A stretch of DNA of 64,000 nucleotides from Promicromonospora iranensis (GCF_028994775.1 NZ_JAJQMN010000001.1:372001-436000); one strand, 5' to 3'; positions 28,522-37,190 are shown, counted from the stretch's first letter. Notes: generated by a model from the letters alone, not told the origin. Numbers and translations are program-made.

Positions 28522-29459
28522 ACCTCGGCGCGCGGGCCGAGCAGCACCGGCCGGTCCGGCCCGCCGTCCGGCGACGGCTCGAAGACGAGCTCCGTGAGCC
28601 ACATCTGCCGGCCCGGGACGGACGTGCCGATCGCGTCGGGCGGCCAGGCGTGGTGCAGGTACCAGGTGCGCCCGCCCCGCTCGACGACGACGCCGTGCCC
28701 CGGGCCCGCGGCGACGTCGTTGGACACCATGATCGGGGTGTCCTGCGGTTTGAGGTACGGGCCCGTCGCGTGGTCCGCCACGGCGTAGCCCACCGCGTAC
28801 CGGTCCGTGGCGAACGCGTTGCCCGAGTAGAAGAGGTAGTACCGGCCGCCGTGCGGCCAGATGTACGGGCCCTCGACGATCTCGCCCTCCCACTCCTGGT
28901 CCTGCCGCAGGACGCGGAGCGGCTCGCCCTCGAGCCGCAGGCCGTCGTCGGACAGCCGCTGCACGAAGATCCATGTGTCGACACCCGCGTGGTTGCCGTC
29001 GTTCTTCCAGATCAGCAACCGCGTCCCGTCGCCGTCGACGAACGGTGAGGCGTCGATCGAACCGCCCTCGGCGTCCTGGCACAGCAGCGGACGCTCGGAC
29101 TCGTCTCGGAACGGGCCCTGCGGCGCGTCCGCGACGGCCACACCGACGGCCTGCACGTCGGTGAGCCTGTCGTGCGCCGTGTAGTAGACGACGTACCGCT
29201 CCCCCACGGCGGCGACCTCCGGCGCCCAGGTCCGCCCCGGCTCCACCCACGACGCCAGGTCGGGCATGCCGTCGCCGACCTCTGTCCAGTGCACGAGGTC
29301 CGGCGAGCGCAGCACCGGCATCGCCTCGGTCGCGTTGTTCGTCGCGTACGCCCAGTAGGTCCCGTCGACCTCCAGCACGGCCGGGTCGGGGAAGTTGGAG
29401 TCGTACACAGGATTGGAGTCGTTCACAGGATTGGAGTCGTTCACAGGGTTCGTCACCAT
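28509..29459 (-). CDS. GH43 family glycosidase (beta-xylosidase/alpha-L-arabinofuranosidase type), cytoplasmic
   Basis: A 316-residue five-bladed beta-propeller enzyme. The three catalytic acids are visible: Asp in NFPDPAVLEVDGTYWAYAT (base), Asp in GGSIDASPFVDGDG (pKa modulator) and Glu in EGEIVEGPYIWPHGGRYYLFYS (acid). There is no signal peptide, so it acts on imported oligosaccharides. It is the last gene of the binding-protein/permease/IclR/enolase operon. The ATG at 29459 gives a family-typical length. The frame is, however, open upstream for 113 more codons that resemble a kinase fragment. The N-terminus carries three NDSNPV-like repeats. Confidence 0.85.
   Translation of the reverse strand: MVTNPVNDSNPVNDSNPVYDSNFPDPAVLEVDGTYWAYATNNATEAMPVLRSPDLVHWTEVGDGMPDLASWVEPGRTWAPEVAAVGERYVVYYTAHDRLTDVQAVGVAVADAPQGPFRDESERPLLCQDAEGGSIDASPFVDGDGTRLLIWKNDGNHAGVDTWIFVQRLSDDGLRLEGEPLRVLRQDQEWEGEIVEGPYIWPHGGRYYLFYSGNAFATDRYAVGYAVADHATGPYLKPQDTPIMVSNDVAAGPGHGVVVERGGRTWYLHHAWPPDAIGTSVPGRQMWLTELVFEPSPDGGPDRPVLLGPRAEVDLT
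29401..29454. repeat. 18-bp tandem repeat at GH43 N-terminus
   Basis: Three units of TCGTTCACAGGATTGGAG (the first and last imperfect), giving repeated (N/Y)DSNPV in the protein. In-frame length variation is expected. Confidence 0.88.
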
Positions 29460-29798
29460 CGTCGTTCCCGTCCTCTCGCTCGACACAGCTCCCGGCCTCG
29501 GCACACGCTCCGGCCGGGCCGCCCAGAAGAAATCGTCGACCGCCTGCCCCACCGTGGTCCCGGACCCGATGACCAACTCGCCCTGGACCCCGAGCCGGTC
29601 GTCCGGCACCCACCACGCGGCCATCTCGTCGGTGGTGAACTGCCTCGCCTGCGGCCGGGTCGCGTGCCGGCGGACCGCCTCGTCGAACGAGACGTCCAGG
29701 AACCCGAACACGGTGGTCCCGGCGTGGTCGCGGCCGAGCGTGCGGAGCATGTCCCCGTACCGCGCGGCGGTCAGGCGCGTCTCGTGGCTCCCGGTCAC
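29460..29798 (-). pseudogene. C-terminal half of a small P-loop kinase, fused in frame to GH43
   Basis: From the GTG at 29798 (overlapping the enolase stop as GTGA) 113 codons run without stop into the GH43 gene. Residues AARYGDMLRTLGRDHAGTTVFGFLDVSFDEAVRRHATRPQARQF and TTDEMAAWWVPDDRLGVQGELVI resemble the C-terminal half (LID and last strands) of the roughly 190-residue nucleoside/zeta-like kinases of actinomycetes. The N-terminal half with the P-loop is absent, so it cannot be an active kinase. It is either a recombination relic now used as leader for the GH43 reading frame or part of a 429-residue fusion. The family match is from memory. Confidence 0.6.
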
Positions 29799-30916
29799 GC
29801 CCGCTCGGCCGCGGCGACCGGCCGCAGGTGTGTCTCGTCCGGGAGCGGGATGCCGAAGCCCGGAGCGTCGTCGAGCCGCAGGACGCCGTCCACCGGACGG
29901 AGCAGCCGCGGGTCGACGCCGGCCACCTCCCCCGGAACGCCCTCGACGACCTCCACGTTGCCGAGGCCCGCCGCGAGGTGCGCGGCGTAGCGGGTCTTCA
30001 ACGGCCGTCCCCACGCGTGCGGCGAGCCGTGCACGCCCGCCGCGGCGAGCTCGGGCATGAGCCCCCGCCACGCGGTGAGGCCGTAGGACATCACGTCCAT
30101 GAGCAGGACGTCGATCGCGCCCGCGGCGGCTACCGGCAGCAGCGCGGCGACGTCGGGCGAGGTCTCTCCCTCGGCGATCCGCGTCTCCGGTGAGTGCGTG
30201 TCGAGCCACGAGCGGAGCGCCTTGAGATCGTCCGCGTCGTCGAGGAAGGGCTCCTCGACCCAGTACAGCCCCACGTCGGCGACCGCCTCGAGATAGGTGA
30301 GGAAACCGTCGAGGTCGTAGCCGTCGTTGGCGTCGACGAGGATGCGGGCGTCCGGGAACGCCTCACGGACCGCGCGGGTCACCTCGATGTCGCGCGCGTC
30401 GCCCCGGTCCCGGGGCAGCCACAGGTTCCCCCGGCCGATCTTGAGCTTGAAGTCCCGGTAGCCCAGAGCCGCGTCCGCGCGGCACTCGTCGAGCAGGACG
30501 TCGATCCCCCGCGGAGCCTCCTCCGGGTCCAGGTCGTCGAAGTAGATCGCGCCGTCGTAGAGCTGGACGTCCGTCGACCCGTGCCCCCCGAGCAGCGCGT
30601 GCACGGGAGCGTCGAGCACGACGCCGAGCAGGTCGTGCAGGGCGATGTCGAGCCAGCGGTCCGCCTCGTCGAGCACGCCGACCGCCGGGTCGATCAGCTC
30701 CGAGAGCGGGCGGCCCTCCACCCGGCCGACGTCGCCGGGCGGCCCCTCGACCAGGCCCCACCCGGTGCGGCCGTCGTCGGTGACCAGCACCGCGACGTGC
30801 GAGCCGGGGCCTGCGCCGTGGCTGCCGAGCCGGGCGTTGCGCCCCACCGTCCGCGGGTAGCGGGTGGCGAGCTGAGCGAGCCGGACGGAACGGATGCGAG
30901 GGTCGGAGGTACCCAT
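29795..30916 (-). CDS. enolase superfamily enzyme (mandelate racemase/sugar-acid dehydratase type)
   Basis: A 373-residue protein. The C-terminal barrel shows the KxK base motif (DFKLKIGRGNLW), metal ligands ILVDANDGYD, YWVEEPF and RIAEGETSPD, and a histidine in VHGSPHAWGRPLK. The Lys/His pair and the acids fit a sugar-acid dehydratase or racemase, but the substrate cannot be read from sequence. Within the operon it would convert an acid sugar released by the GH43 product pathway. The ATG at 30916 is chosen over an in-frame TTG at 30925. It is encoded directly after the IclR gene. Confidence 0.8.
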   Translation of the reverse strand: MGTSDPRIRSVRLAQLATRYPRTVGRNARLGSHGAGPGSHVAVLVTDDGRTGWGLVEGPPGDVGRVEGRPLSELIDPAVGVLDEADRWLDIALHDLLGVVLDAPVHALLGGHGSTDVQLYDGAIYFDDLDPEEAPRGIDVLLDECRADAALGYRDFKLKIGRGNLWLPRDRGDARDIEVTRAVREAFPDARILVDANDGYDLDGFLTYLEAVADVGLYWVEEPFLDDADDLKALRSWLDTHSPETRIAEGETSPDVAALLPVAAAGAIDVLLMDVMSYGLTAWRGLMPELAAAGVHGSPHAWGRPLKTRYAAHLAAGLGNVEVVEGVPGEVAGVDPRLLRPVDGVLRLDDAPGFGIPLPDETHLRPVAAAERA

Positions 30917-30925
30917 GGAGTCCAA

Positions 30926-31774
30926 TCAGGTGTCGTGGGACGAGGTGTCGTGGGACGAGGTGTCGTGGGACGAGGTGTCCAGGGAGTTCGGATGGGAAGG
31001 CGTCGCCGCGCCGAGCGCGACGGAGATGAGGGCGGCGGTGCGGCACACCGCGGCGACGATCGTGGGCTGGGCGGCGATGATGCGGTCGCGCGGCCCGGCG
31101 GTGCTGATGGCGGCGACCGGCCTCCCGTCGGCGCCACGAATCGGCGCGGCGACGCAGCGGACGCCGGGCTCGCGCTCCGCGTCGTCGAGCGCCCAGCCCC
31201 GGTCCCTGATGCGGTCGAGCTCGGCGCGCAGCGCCGCGGCGGAGGTCAGCGTCGTCGGGGTGTAGCCCGTCAGCGCGATGCGGTCGATGACCGACCCGGC
31301 CTCGGCGTCCGGCAGTGCCGACAGGTAGGCCTTGCCGAGACCTGACGCGTGCAGGGGTGCCCGGCTGCCGAGCTTGGAGACCACCTTCACCACCTGCGGC
31401 CCCTCCTCCTGCATGACGTAGCACATCTGGTCGTCGTCGAAGACGGCGATGAACGCCGTCTCCTCGGTCTGCCGGACGAGCTCCCGGAGCGGCTCGGGCC
31501 CGACGGCGTAGATGTCGAGGCCGTCCAGCGCCTGCAGGCCCAGCCGCATCAGGACCGGCCCGAGGCGCAGCTCCGCCTCGCCCACCACGTAGCCGCGTTC
31601 TCGCAGCATGCCGACGATGCGGTACGCCGCGCTGCGGCTGAGACCGAGGTCCGCCGAAAGGCGCTGGACGGTCGCGTCCGGCGTCGCGGCGATCCATTCG
31701 ATGATGTCGAGGCCACGTGCGAGGGTGCCGGCGGTACCGCCGTCGGCCGAGGTCCGGGTGCTCGTGTCAGTCAC
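30926..31774 (-). CDS. IclR family transcriptional regulator
   Basis: A 282-residue protein. Winged helix at the N-terminus (LARGLDIIEWIAATPDATVQRLSADLGLSRSAAYRIVGMLRERGYV) and an IclR effector domain (YVMQEEGPQVVKVVSKLGSRAPLHASGLGKAYLSAL; REPGVRCVAAPIRGADGRPVAAISTAGP). It sits between the permease and enolase genes and presumably regulates the whole oligosaccharide operon. The GTG at 31774 follows GGAGAG. The C-terminus ends in three SSHDT repeats coded by a 15-bp tandem repeat, unusual for the family. Confidence 0.87.
   Translation of the reverse strand: MTDTSTRTSADGGTAGTLARGLDIIEWIAATPDATVQRLSADLGLSRSAAYRIVGMLRERGYVVGEAELRLGPVLMRLGLQALDGLDIYAVGPEPLRELVRQTEETAFIAVFDDDQMCYVMQEEGPQVVKVVSKLGSRAPLHASGLGKAYLSALPDAEAGSVIDRIALTGYTPTTLTSAAALRAELDRIRDRGWALDDAEREPGVRCVAAPIRGADGRPVAAISTAGPRDRIIAAQPTIVAAVCRTAALISVALGAATPSHPNSLDTSSHDTSSHDTSSHDT
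30931..30975. repeat. 15-bp tandem repeat at the IclR C-terminus
   Basis: Three exact units of TGTCGTGGGACGAGG, encoding SSHDT repeats at the end of the IclR protein, two bases from its stop codon. Confidence 0.92.
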
Positions 31775-31799
31775 GCGGCCATTCTCTCCTGCTGCCCGC

Positions 31800-32717
31800 T
31801 CATCCCTTGAGACCCGACCGGGCGACACCGGCGATGACGAACCGCTGCACGAACGCGAACAGGATGAGCACGGGGATGCTCGCGATCGCCGCGCCCGCCA
31901 TGACCGCGGGAAAGTCGGTGGCGTAGGCGCCGCGCAGGGTGGCCAGCCCGGCGGGCAGCGTCAGCTGCTCGGGGTTGAACAGCACGTAGAGCGGCCAGAG
32001 GAAGTCGTTCCAGCTGCCGAGGAACGACAGGAGACCGAGGGTCGCGAGCGGTGCCTTGGACAGCGGCAGCACCACGCGGACGAAGATCTGCCAGCGGTTG
32101 GCGCCGTCGATGAGCGCCGCCTCCTCCAGCTCCGCCGGGATGCTCGCGAAGAACTGGGTGAGGAAGAAGACGCCGAACGCGCTCGCCGCACCCGGCACGA
32201 CGAGTGCCCAGAGGCTGTCGAGCCAGCCGAGCCCGTCGACGATCAGGTAGTTCGGCATCAGGAAGACGAACCCCGGGACGAACAGCGTGGCGATGATGAG
32301 CGCGAACATCAGGCGCCGGCCCGGGAACCGCATCCGGGCCAGGGGGTATGCGGCCGCCGACGCCGTGACGAGCACCAGGGCCGTGTGCAGCACACCGACG
32401 AGCACCGAGTTGCCGAGCCAGCGCAGCAGCGGCGCCTGCGCGTCGGCGAACAGCCTGGTGTAACCCTCGACGGTCGGTGCGGGTGGTATCCACTCCGGCG
32501 GCAGGGCCGTGGCGTCGCCGGTCGTCTTGAACGACGTCGACAGCATCCACAACAGCGGGGCCAGGATGAGCACGGACAGGATGAGCAGCATGGCGTAGAG
32601 CAGCAGGGTGCCGACGACGCCGCGGCCCGTCGCCTCGTCGCGACGACGTCGGGCGGCGGGATGCCGCGGTGCCGCTGGTCGGGTGGTGCTGCCGGGGGGA
32701 ACGACGGTGGTCGCCAC
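31800..32717 (-). CDS. carbohydrate ABC transporter permease, MalG type
   Basis: A 305-residue membrane protein with six segments. The cytoplasmic EAA loop is clear: EEAALIDGANRWQIFVRVVLPLSKAPLA. Start region is basic (RRRRDEATGRG). It pairs with the MalF-type permease encoded 1 bp upstream to import an oligosaccharide delivered by the lipoprotein. The start is GTG at 32717 behind AAGGAG. No ATPase gene is present in the operon; a shared MsiK-type ATPase elsewhere is likely, as in other actinomycetes. Confidence 0.88.
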   Translation of the reverse strand: MATTVVPPGSTTRPAAPRHPAARRRRDEATGRGVVGTLLLYAMLLILSVLILAPLLWMLSTSFKTTGDATALPPEWIPPAPTVEGYTRLFADAQAPLLRWLGNSVLVGVLHTALVLVTASAAAYPLARMRFPGRRLMFALIIATLFVPGFVFLMPNYLIVDGLGWLDSLWALVVPGAASAFGVFFLTQFFASIPAELEEAALIDGANRWQIFVRVVLPLSKAPLATLGLLSFLGSWNDFLWPLYVLFNPEQLTLPAGLATLRGAYATDFPAVMAGAAIASIPVLILFAFVQRFVIAGVARSGLKG

Positions 32718-32718
32718 G

Positions 32719-33678
32719 TCAGCTCTCCTTCTGTCGCAGGAAGAGGAAGTTCAGGGCGCTGATGACGATCAGCAGCAGGGCGAGGAGGTAGCTCATCGCG
32801 GCGGCGAGGCCCATCCGGAACTGCTCCAGGCCGACCTCGGCGATGAACATGATCGCCGTGCGGGTCTCGTTGGACGGATTGCCCGAGGTGAGCAGGTAGG
32901 ACTGGCCGAACATGTTCGCCGAGGCGAGCACCGTCATCGTCAGGACGAAGAGGATGACCGGCCGCATCTGCGGGATCGTGACGTGCACGAACCGCTGCCA
33001 GCGGCCCGCGCCGTCGACCTTGGCGGCGTCGTAGAGCGCCTCGTCGACGTTCTGCAGCCCCGCCAGGTAGACCACGGAGTTGAAGCCCATGGTCCACCAG
33101 ACCGTCACACCCACCAGCGAGACCCAGACCCAGGGCGTGGCGGTCAGCCACGGCACCGCCTCGGTGATGCCGAGCTCGGCCAGATAGCCGTTCACGAGGC
33201 CGGTGTTGCCGTTGAGCAGGTACTGCCAGAGCAGGCCGACCACGCTCACGCCCAGCACGTACGGCGCGAAGAAGACGGCGCGGAAGAAGGTACGGCCGCG
33301 GAACCGCTGGTTGAGCAGGAGCGCGAGGCCGAGCGGGATCGCCATGAGCAGCGGGACGGAGAGCAGCACGAACAGTCCCGTCGCCCGCATGCTCTCCCAG
33401 AACTGCTGCGCGACGAGCGCGTCCGGGGTGAACAGGTCGACGTAGTTCTGCAGCCCGACGAACGGCCGGTCGGGCAGGAAGAAGTCCCAGTTGTGCAGGC
33501 TCATCCAGAGCCCCGAGACAGCCGGGGCCAGCACGAACGTGCCGAAGATCAGCAGGAACGGCGCGAGGAAAGCGTACGGCGTCCAGGGGCGAGGGCGGTG
33601 CGGCGGACCGGTACGGCGGCTCGGACCGGTGCCGCGGCTCGGGGTGGTGCTGCGGCTCGGGGCGGTGATCGTGGCCAT
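32719..33678 (-). CDS. carbohydrate ABC transporter permease, MalF type
   Basis: A 319-residue membrane protein. After a basic, Ser/Pro-rich N-terminus it has six segments and the EAA motif YDAAKVDGAGRWQRFVHVTIPQMRPV. FRAVFFAPYVLGVSVVGLLWQYLLN is typical of the family. It forms the channel together with the MalG-type subunit. The ATG at 33678 is one base after the binding-protein stop, so translation is coupled. Confidence 0.88.
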   Translation of the reverse strand: MATITAPSRSTTPSRGTGPSRRTGPPHRPRPWTPYAFLAPFLLIFGTFVLAPAVSGLWMSLHNWDFFLPDRPFVGLQNYVDLFTPDALVAQQFWESMRATGLFVLLSVPLLMAIPLGLALLLNQRFRGRTFFRAVFFAPYVLGVSVVGLLWQYLLNGNTGLVNGYLAELGITEAVPWLTATPWVWVSLVGVTVWWTMGFNSVVYLAGLQNVDEALYDAAKVDGAGRWQRFVHVTIPQMRPVILFVLTMTVLASANMFGQSYLLTSGNPSNETRTAIMFIAEVGLEQFRMGLAAAMSYLLALLLIVISALNFLFLRQKES

Positions 33679-33679
33679 C

Positions 33680-35011
33680 TCAGACCCTCCCGTACTTCTC
33701 GGCGTTCTCCTGGAGCAGGAAGGACGCCTGGGTCGTCGCGGTCTCCAACGCTTGGCGCGCGTCGCCGAGCGAGAGCAGCGCGTCACCGATCGCGGGGTAC
33801 AGGATGGTCGTCTGCACCTCCGCGATCCCCGGCACCAGCGGGTAGAACCGGATGTGCTCCACCCCCTCGGCCACGTGTGACTGCGCTGTCAGTTCAGCCA
33901 GCTCGGGCGAGTCCAGGATCGGCAGACGCGCGGGAACCGGGCCCGCCGTCGCCCAGCCGATCGAGTTCGCGAGGATCCAGCCGAGGAACGTCACGACGGC
34001 GGCCAGCCGGTCGGCGTCGAAGCTCGGCTGGCGGGCCACCACGAACTGGTGCGAGCCGGAGAACGCGGCCCGCTGACTGCCGATCTGCGGGAGCGGGGCG
34101 ACGTCCCAGTCGAGCCCGTCGACCGAGCCGAGGTCGTTGATGAGGGCGCCGGGGCCGCCCCAGAGGAACGCGTTCTGGTCGTTCTTGAATGCCATCGACG
34201 CGTCCGAGCCACTGACGTTGCGCGGGCTCCAGCCCGCCCCGATGAGGGACTGCTGCCAGGTGAGCGCGTCCACGCCGGGCTGGCCGGCGAACGTCGCGGC
34301 ACGCCCGGCGTCGTCGTAGTGCTCACCACCGAACTGCCAGAGCAGCGAGTCGAAGCCGCGGCCGACACCCTGCGGGTCGACCGCCGGGAGCCAGTGGCCC
34401 TTGACCCCGGCCGATGCCAAGGCGTCCAGTGCGTGCTCGTACGCGGTGCGATCCGCCGGCGGGACGTCCGGATCCAGTCCCGCCTGTTCCAGCACCCGGC
34501 GGTTGTAGAACAGCGAGTCGGGCCACATGTCCAACGGCAGCGACCAGCGCTGGTCGCGGTAGACGCCGGAGCCCCAGACGACCGGGAGGTAGTCGGACTC
34601 CGTGAGGCCGACGGTGCCGAGGATCTCGTCGACCGGCATGATCACCTTCCGCGCGGCGTTGGTCGCCACCTGGAAGTTGTGCATGAGGGCGAAGTCCGGC
34701 GCCAGCCCGCTCGTGACCGCCGCCGGGAACTTCTGGTAGAAGTCGCTCCACGGCAGGGCATACATGTCGATGGCGATGTGCGGGTTCTCCCGCGTGAACT
34801 CGGCGATCAGCGTCCGCATGACCGGCCCGTCACCGCCGGTGAGCCCGTTCCAGAACTTCAGCCTGACCGGCGGGCCGTCGTAGGCCGCCGGGACCTGCGG
34901 GAGCCGTGCGGTCCCGATCGTCGGCGCGCAGCCGGCGATCGCTGCGGCGACGCCGGCGATCCCGCCCACTCCGAGCGCCCGCAGCACCGCGCGGCGCGTC
35001 ATCGTACTCAT
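33680..35011 (-). CDS. ABC transporter sugar-binding lipoprotein (family 1 extracellular solute-binding protein)
   Basis: A 443-residue protein. The signal sequence has TRRAVLRALGVGGIAGVAAAIAGC: lipobox AIAGC, and a twin-arginine-like start that may route it through Tat. The mature protein shows the cluster B fold (LKFWNGLTGGDGPVMRTLIAEFTRENPHI; LPLDMWPDSLFYNRRVLEQAGL). Together with the two permeases it imports oligosaccharides, probably xylo- or arabino-oligosaccharides given the GH43 enzyme. An ATG at 35011 behind GGTGGAG is chosen; GTG 35017 and ATG 35002 are alternatives. First gene of the operon. Confidence 0.88.
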   Translation of the reverse strand: MSTMTRRAVLRALGVGGIAGVAAAIAGCAPTIGTARLPQVPAAYDGPPVRLKFWNGLTGGDGPVMRTLIAEFTRENPHIAIDMYALPWSDFYQKFPAAVTSGLAPDFALMHNFQVATNAARKVIMPVDEILGTVGLTESDYLPVVWGSGVYRDQRWSLPLDMWPDSLFYNRRVLEQAGLDPDVPPADRTAYEHALDALASAGVKGHWLPAVDPQGVGRGFDSLLWQFGGEHYDDAGRAATFAGQPGVDALTWQQSLIGAGWSPRNVSGSDASMAFKNDQNAFLWGGPGALINDLGSVDGLDWDVAPLPQIGSQRAAFSGSHQFVVARQPSFDADRLAAVVTFLGWILANSIGWATAGPVPARLPILDSPELAELTAQSHVAEGVEHIRFYPLVPGIAEVQTTILYPAIGDALLSLGDARQALETATTQASFLLQENAEKYGRV

Positions 35012-35038
35012 CTCCACATCTCCACCCCGTTGTGTGCA

Positions 35039-35055
35039 GTCCCACTGATCGGGAC
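35039..35055. promoter_or_regulatory. inverted repeat GTCCC-N7-GGGAC, candidate operator of the sugar operon
   Basis: Five-base perfect arms with a 7-bp spacer, lying between the predicted -10 element (35075-35080) and the binding-protein start. It would be just downstream of the transcription start, a repressor-type position. Assignment to the operon's IclR protein is inferred. Confidence 0.4.
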
Positions 35056-35074
35056 CGCTGTGTCGATGAACGGG

Positions 35075-35103
35075 ACAGTAGCGAAAGCAAGCGGACCCGT
35101 CAA
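35075..35103 (-). promoter_or_regulatory. sigma-70-type promoter of the oligosaccharide operon
   Basis: On the minus strand TTGACG (35098-35103) is followed, after exactly 17 bp, by TACTGT (35075-35080). Both hexamers are close to consensus. The start codon of the binding-protein gene is about 60 bp further on. Confidence 0.7.
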
Positions 35104-35175
35104 CGGGTCCCCGCCAACGGATCCCCCACCACCGTAGGGTCGTTGCCGCGGCTAACTATCTGACAGGATGTTCGC

Positions 35176-36375
35176 GTGACGAGCACGGGCGACCCAGGAG
35201 ACGATCCGGACTTCCGCTTCCGCGACATCGCCGTCGTCGCGTACCTGCCGTCGGTCGTCAGCTCGATCGGTCACGGCGCCGTGCTGCCGGTGCTGGCGAT
35301 CCACGCCAGGGACCTCGGGGCGACCACCGCCGTGGCCGCGTTCGTCGTCGCACTGCTGGGGATCGGGCAGCTGGCCAACTCCCTCCCGTCGGGCGCGCTG
35401 GTGGCCCGCCTCGGCGAGCGCCGCACCCTCGTGATCGCCGGGCTCGTCGATGCGGCGGCCATGGTCGCCGCGTTCCTGGTGCCCTCGGTCTGGCTGCTGT
35501 GCCTGTGCGTCTTCGTCAGCGGTATGAGCTGGACGGCGTTCCTGCTGGCCCGCCAGGGGTTCCTGATCGACGCGGTACCGGTCAGCCACCGGGCGCGCGG
35601 GATGGCACTGCTGGGCGGGTCGATGCGCCTGGGCGTGCTGATCGGCCCGCTGCTCGGGGCACTCCTGATCCACCTGCTCGGGGTCCGCTCGGTGTTCGTG
35701 CTCGCGGCGTGCGCCTCGCTCGCCTCGGCGCTCATCGTGACCCGCATGCCGGACTTCGGGCGCGTGGGGCGCAGCACCACCCCGCTTCCGGTGCACTCCG
35801 TGCTGTGGGCGCACCGCCGCACGCTCCTGACCCTCGGCGTGGCGGTCATCATCATCGGCGCCTCGCGCTCGGTGCGCACGGGCCTGCTGCCGCTGTGGGC
35901 CGATCACGTCCACATCTCGGCGGCGGTGGTCTCCCTGCTCTTCGCGGTGGCCGCGACCATCGACATCGCACTGACCCTGCCAGGCGGCTGGCTGCTCGAC
36001 ACCCGCGGCCGGCAGGTGGTGGCGGTGCCGGTGGTCCTCGCCGTCGGCGTCGGCTGCCTGCTGCTGCCGCTGACCGACTCCGCGCTCGGCGTCGGCCTGG
36101 TGATGGCGGTCATCGCGCTCGGCAACGGGCTCGGCTCGGGCATCGTGATGACCCTGGGTGCCGACGCCGCGCCACAGGAAGGCCGCGCGCAGTTCCTCGG
36201 CGGCTGGCGGCTGTGCGGGGACATCGGCAACACGGGCGGGCCGCTGCTCGTCTCCGCGGTGGCCGCGGTCGCACCCCTGGCCGCCGCGCCGGTGCTCATC
36301 GGCGTGCTGGCACTGCTCGGCGCGATCTGGGTCGGCCACTGGACGGGCAAGGCCGACCGGAAGCGCCGCGGGTAG
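35176..36375 (+). CDS. MFS transporter
   Basis: A 399-residue protein with 12 predicted membrane segments. Motifs: LPSGALVARLGERRTLVIAG (loop 2/3, motif A variant), AFLLARQGFLIDAVPVSHRARGMALLGGSMRLGVLIGPLLGALL (motif C-like) and GGWLLDTRGRQVVAVPVV in the second half. Substrate unknown; a drug or metabolite exporter is likely. The GTG at 35176 has no ribosome site, only 9 bases after a GACAGGATG stretch, suggesting a leaderless mRNA. It is divergent from the sugar operon. Confidence 0.8.
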   Translation: MTSTGDPGDDPDFRFRDIAVVAYLPSVVSSIGHGAVLPVLAIHARDLGATTAVAAFVVALLGIGQLANSLPSGALVARLGERRTLVIAGLVDAAAMVAAFLVPSVWLLCLCVFVSGMSWTAFLLARQGFLIDAVPVSHRARGMALLGGSMRLGVLIGPLLGALLIHLLGVRSVFVLAACASLASALIVTRMPDFGRVGRSTTPLPVHSVLWAHRRTLLTLGVAVIIIGASRSVRTGLLPLWADHVHISAAVVSLLFAVAATIDIALTLPGGWLLDTRGRQVVAVPVVLAVGVGCLLLPLTDSALGVGLVMAVIALGNGLGSGIVMTLGADAAPQEGRAQFLGGWRLCGDIGNTGGPLLVSAVAAVAPLAAAPVLIGVLALLGAIWVGHWTGKADRKRRG

Positions 36376-36448
36376 CGTTCACTCTCGCTTGTTGCAACGT
36401 GCGACGTGGCGGCCGACGGGCTCCCAGCCCGGCAACTGAGCCTCGGCG

Positions 36449-37135
36449 TCACCGACGTTCCGCGGCCGCCGCCCGGCTCGTGCGCAGGTGTTCGCGGGCG
36501 AGCCGGGCGGCGGTCTCCGGGTCGCCGTCGCGGACGGCATCGAGCAGCGCCCGGTGCTCGCCGGCGATGCCCTCGAGGTCGGAGTGCTGGGCCAGCAGCC
36601 ACCGCACCCGGCTGGCCGTGACGGCGTGGAGCTCGGCGAGCACGGGGTTGCCCGCGGCGCTCACCACCGCCTCGTGAAAGTCCGCCGCCGCCCGCCGTGC
36701 CCCCGGCCCGTCCCCCTCGGCCGCCGCGGCCGCCTCGCGCTCCCACGCCTCCGTCATCGCCGCGAGCTGCTCCGGCGTCCGGCGCTGAGCGGCGAGCCGG
36801 AAGTGCAGCGGGTCGGTGGCTTCGCGCACCTCCTGCAGGTGCGCGACGTCGGCGTCGGTGAACTCCCGCACGACCGCCCAGCTGCGCGGCCGCGGGGTCA
36901 CCAGCCCCTCCCCGACGAGCGCGCGCAGCGCGTCCCGCACCGGGATGCGGGACACGCCGAGCTCCGCCGCAAGGTCCCGCTCGACGAGCCGGCTGCCGGG
37001 CTTGCGCGTGCCGTCGACGATCTGCTCCCGCACGGCGCGCGCGATGCGGGCCGACTCGGGCTCGAAGGCGCTCACCGGGCCAGCTTCAGCTTCGGCATCG
37101 GCATCGGCATCGGCATCGACTGACGGCATGGCCAT
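36449..37135 (-). CDS. GntR family regulator, FCD (FadR) subfamily
   Basis: A 228-residue protein. After an acidic (DA)n(EA)n lead, the winged helix reads ARAVREQIVDGTRKPGSRLVERDLAAELGVSRIPVRDALRALVGEGLVTPRPR. The FCD domain follows, with its metal-binding His/Asp set partly visible (ADFHEAVVSAAGNPVLAELH and GEHRALLDAVRDGDPETAARLAREHL). It probably controls the divergent amidohydrolase locus through the site at 37173-37182. The N-terminal (DA) stretch is coded by CATCGG hexamer repeats (about 37094-37119) and may vary. Confidence 0.85.
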   Translation of the reverse strand: MAMPSVDADADADAEAEAGPVSAFEPESARIARAVREQIVDGTRKPGSRLVERDLAAELGVSRIPVRDALRALVGEGLVTPRPRSWAVVREFTDADVAHLQEVREATDPLHFRLAAQRRTPEQLAAMTEAWEREAAAAAEGDGPGARRAAADFHEAVVSAAGNPVLAELHAVTASRVRWLLAQHSDLEGIAGEHRALLDAVRDGDPETAARLAREHLRTSRAAAAERR

Positions 37136-37172
37136 GGCGCCATCCTGCCAGGACGGCCCCCGCTAGCACATT

Positions 37173-37182
37173 TGGGATACCA
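37173..37182. promoter_or_regulatory. GntR/FCD-type operator TGGGATACCA
   Basis: A near-palindrome resembling the TGGTATACCA sites of FadR-type regulators (4 of 5 pairs), located 8 bp before the ATG of the amidohydrolase pseudogene and 37 bp from the divergent GntR start. Autoregulation plus control of the neighbour is inferred. Confidence 0.55.
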
Positions 37183-37190
37183 TTTCTCGC

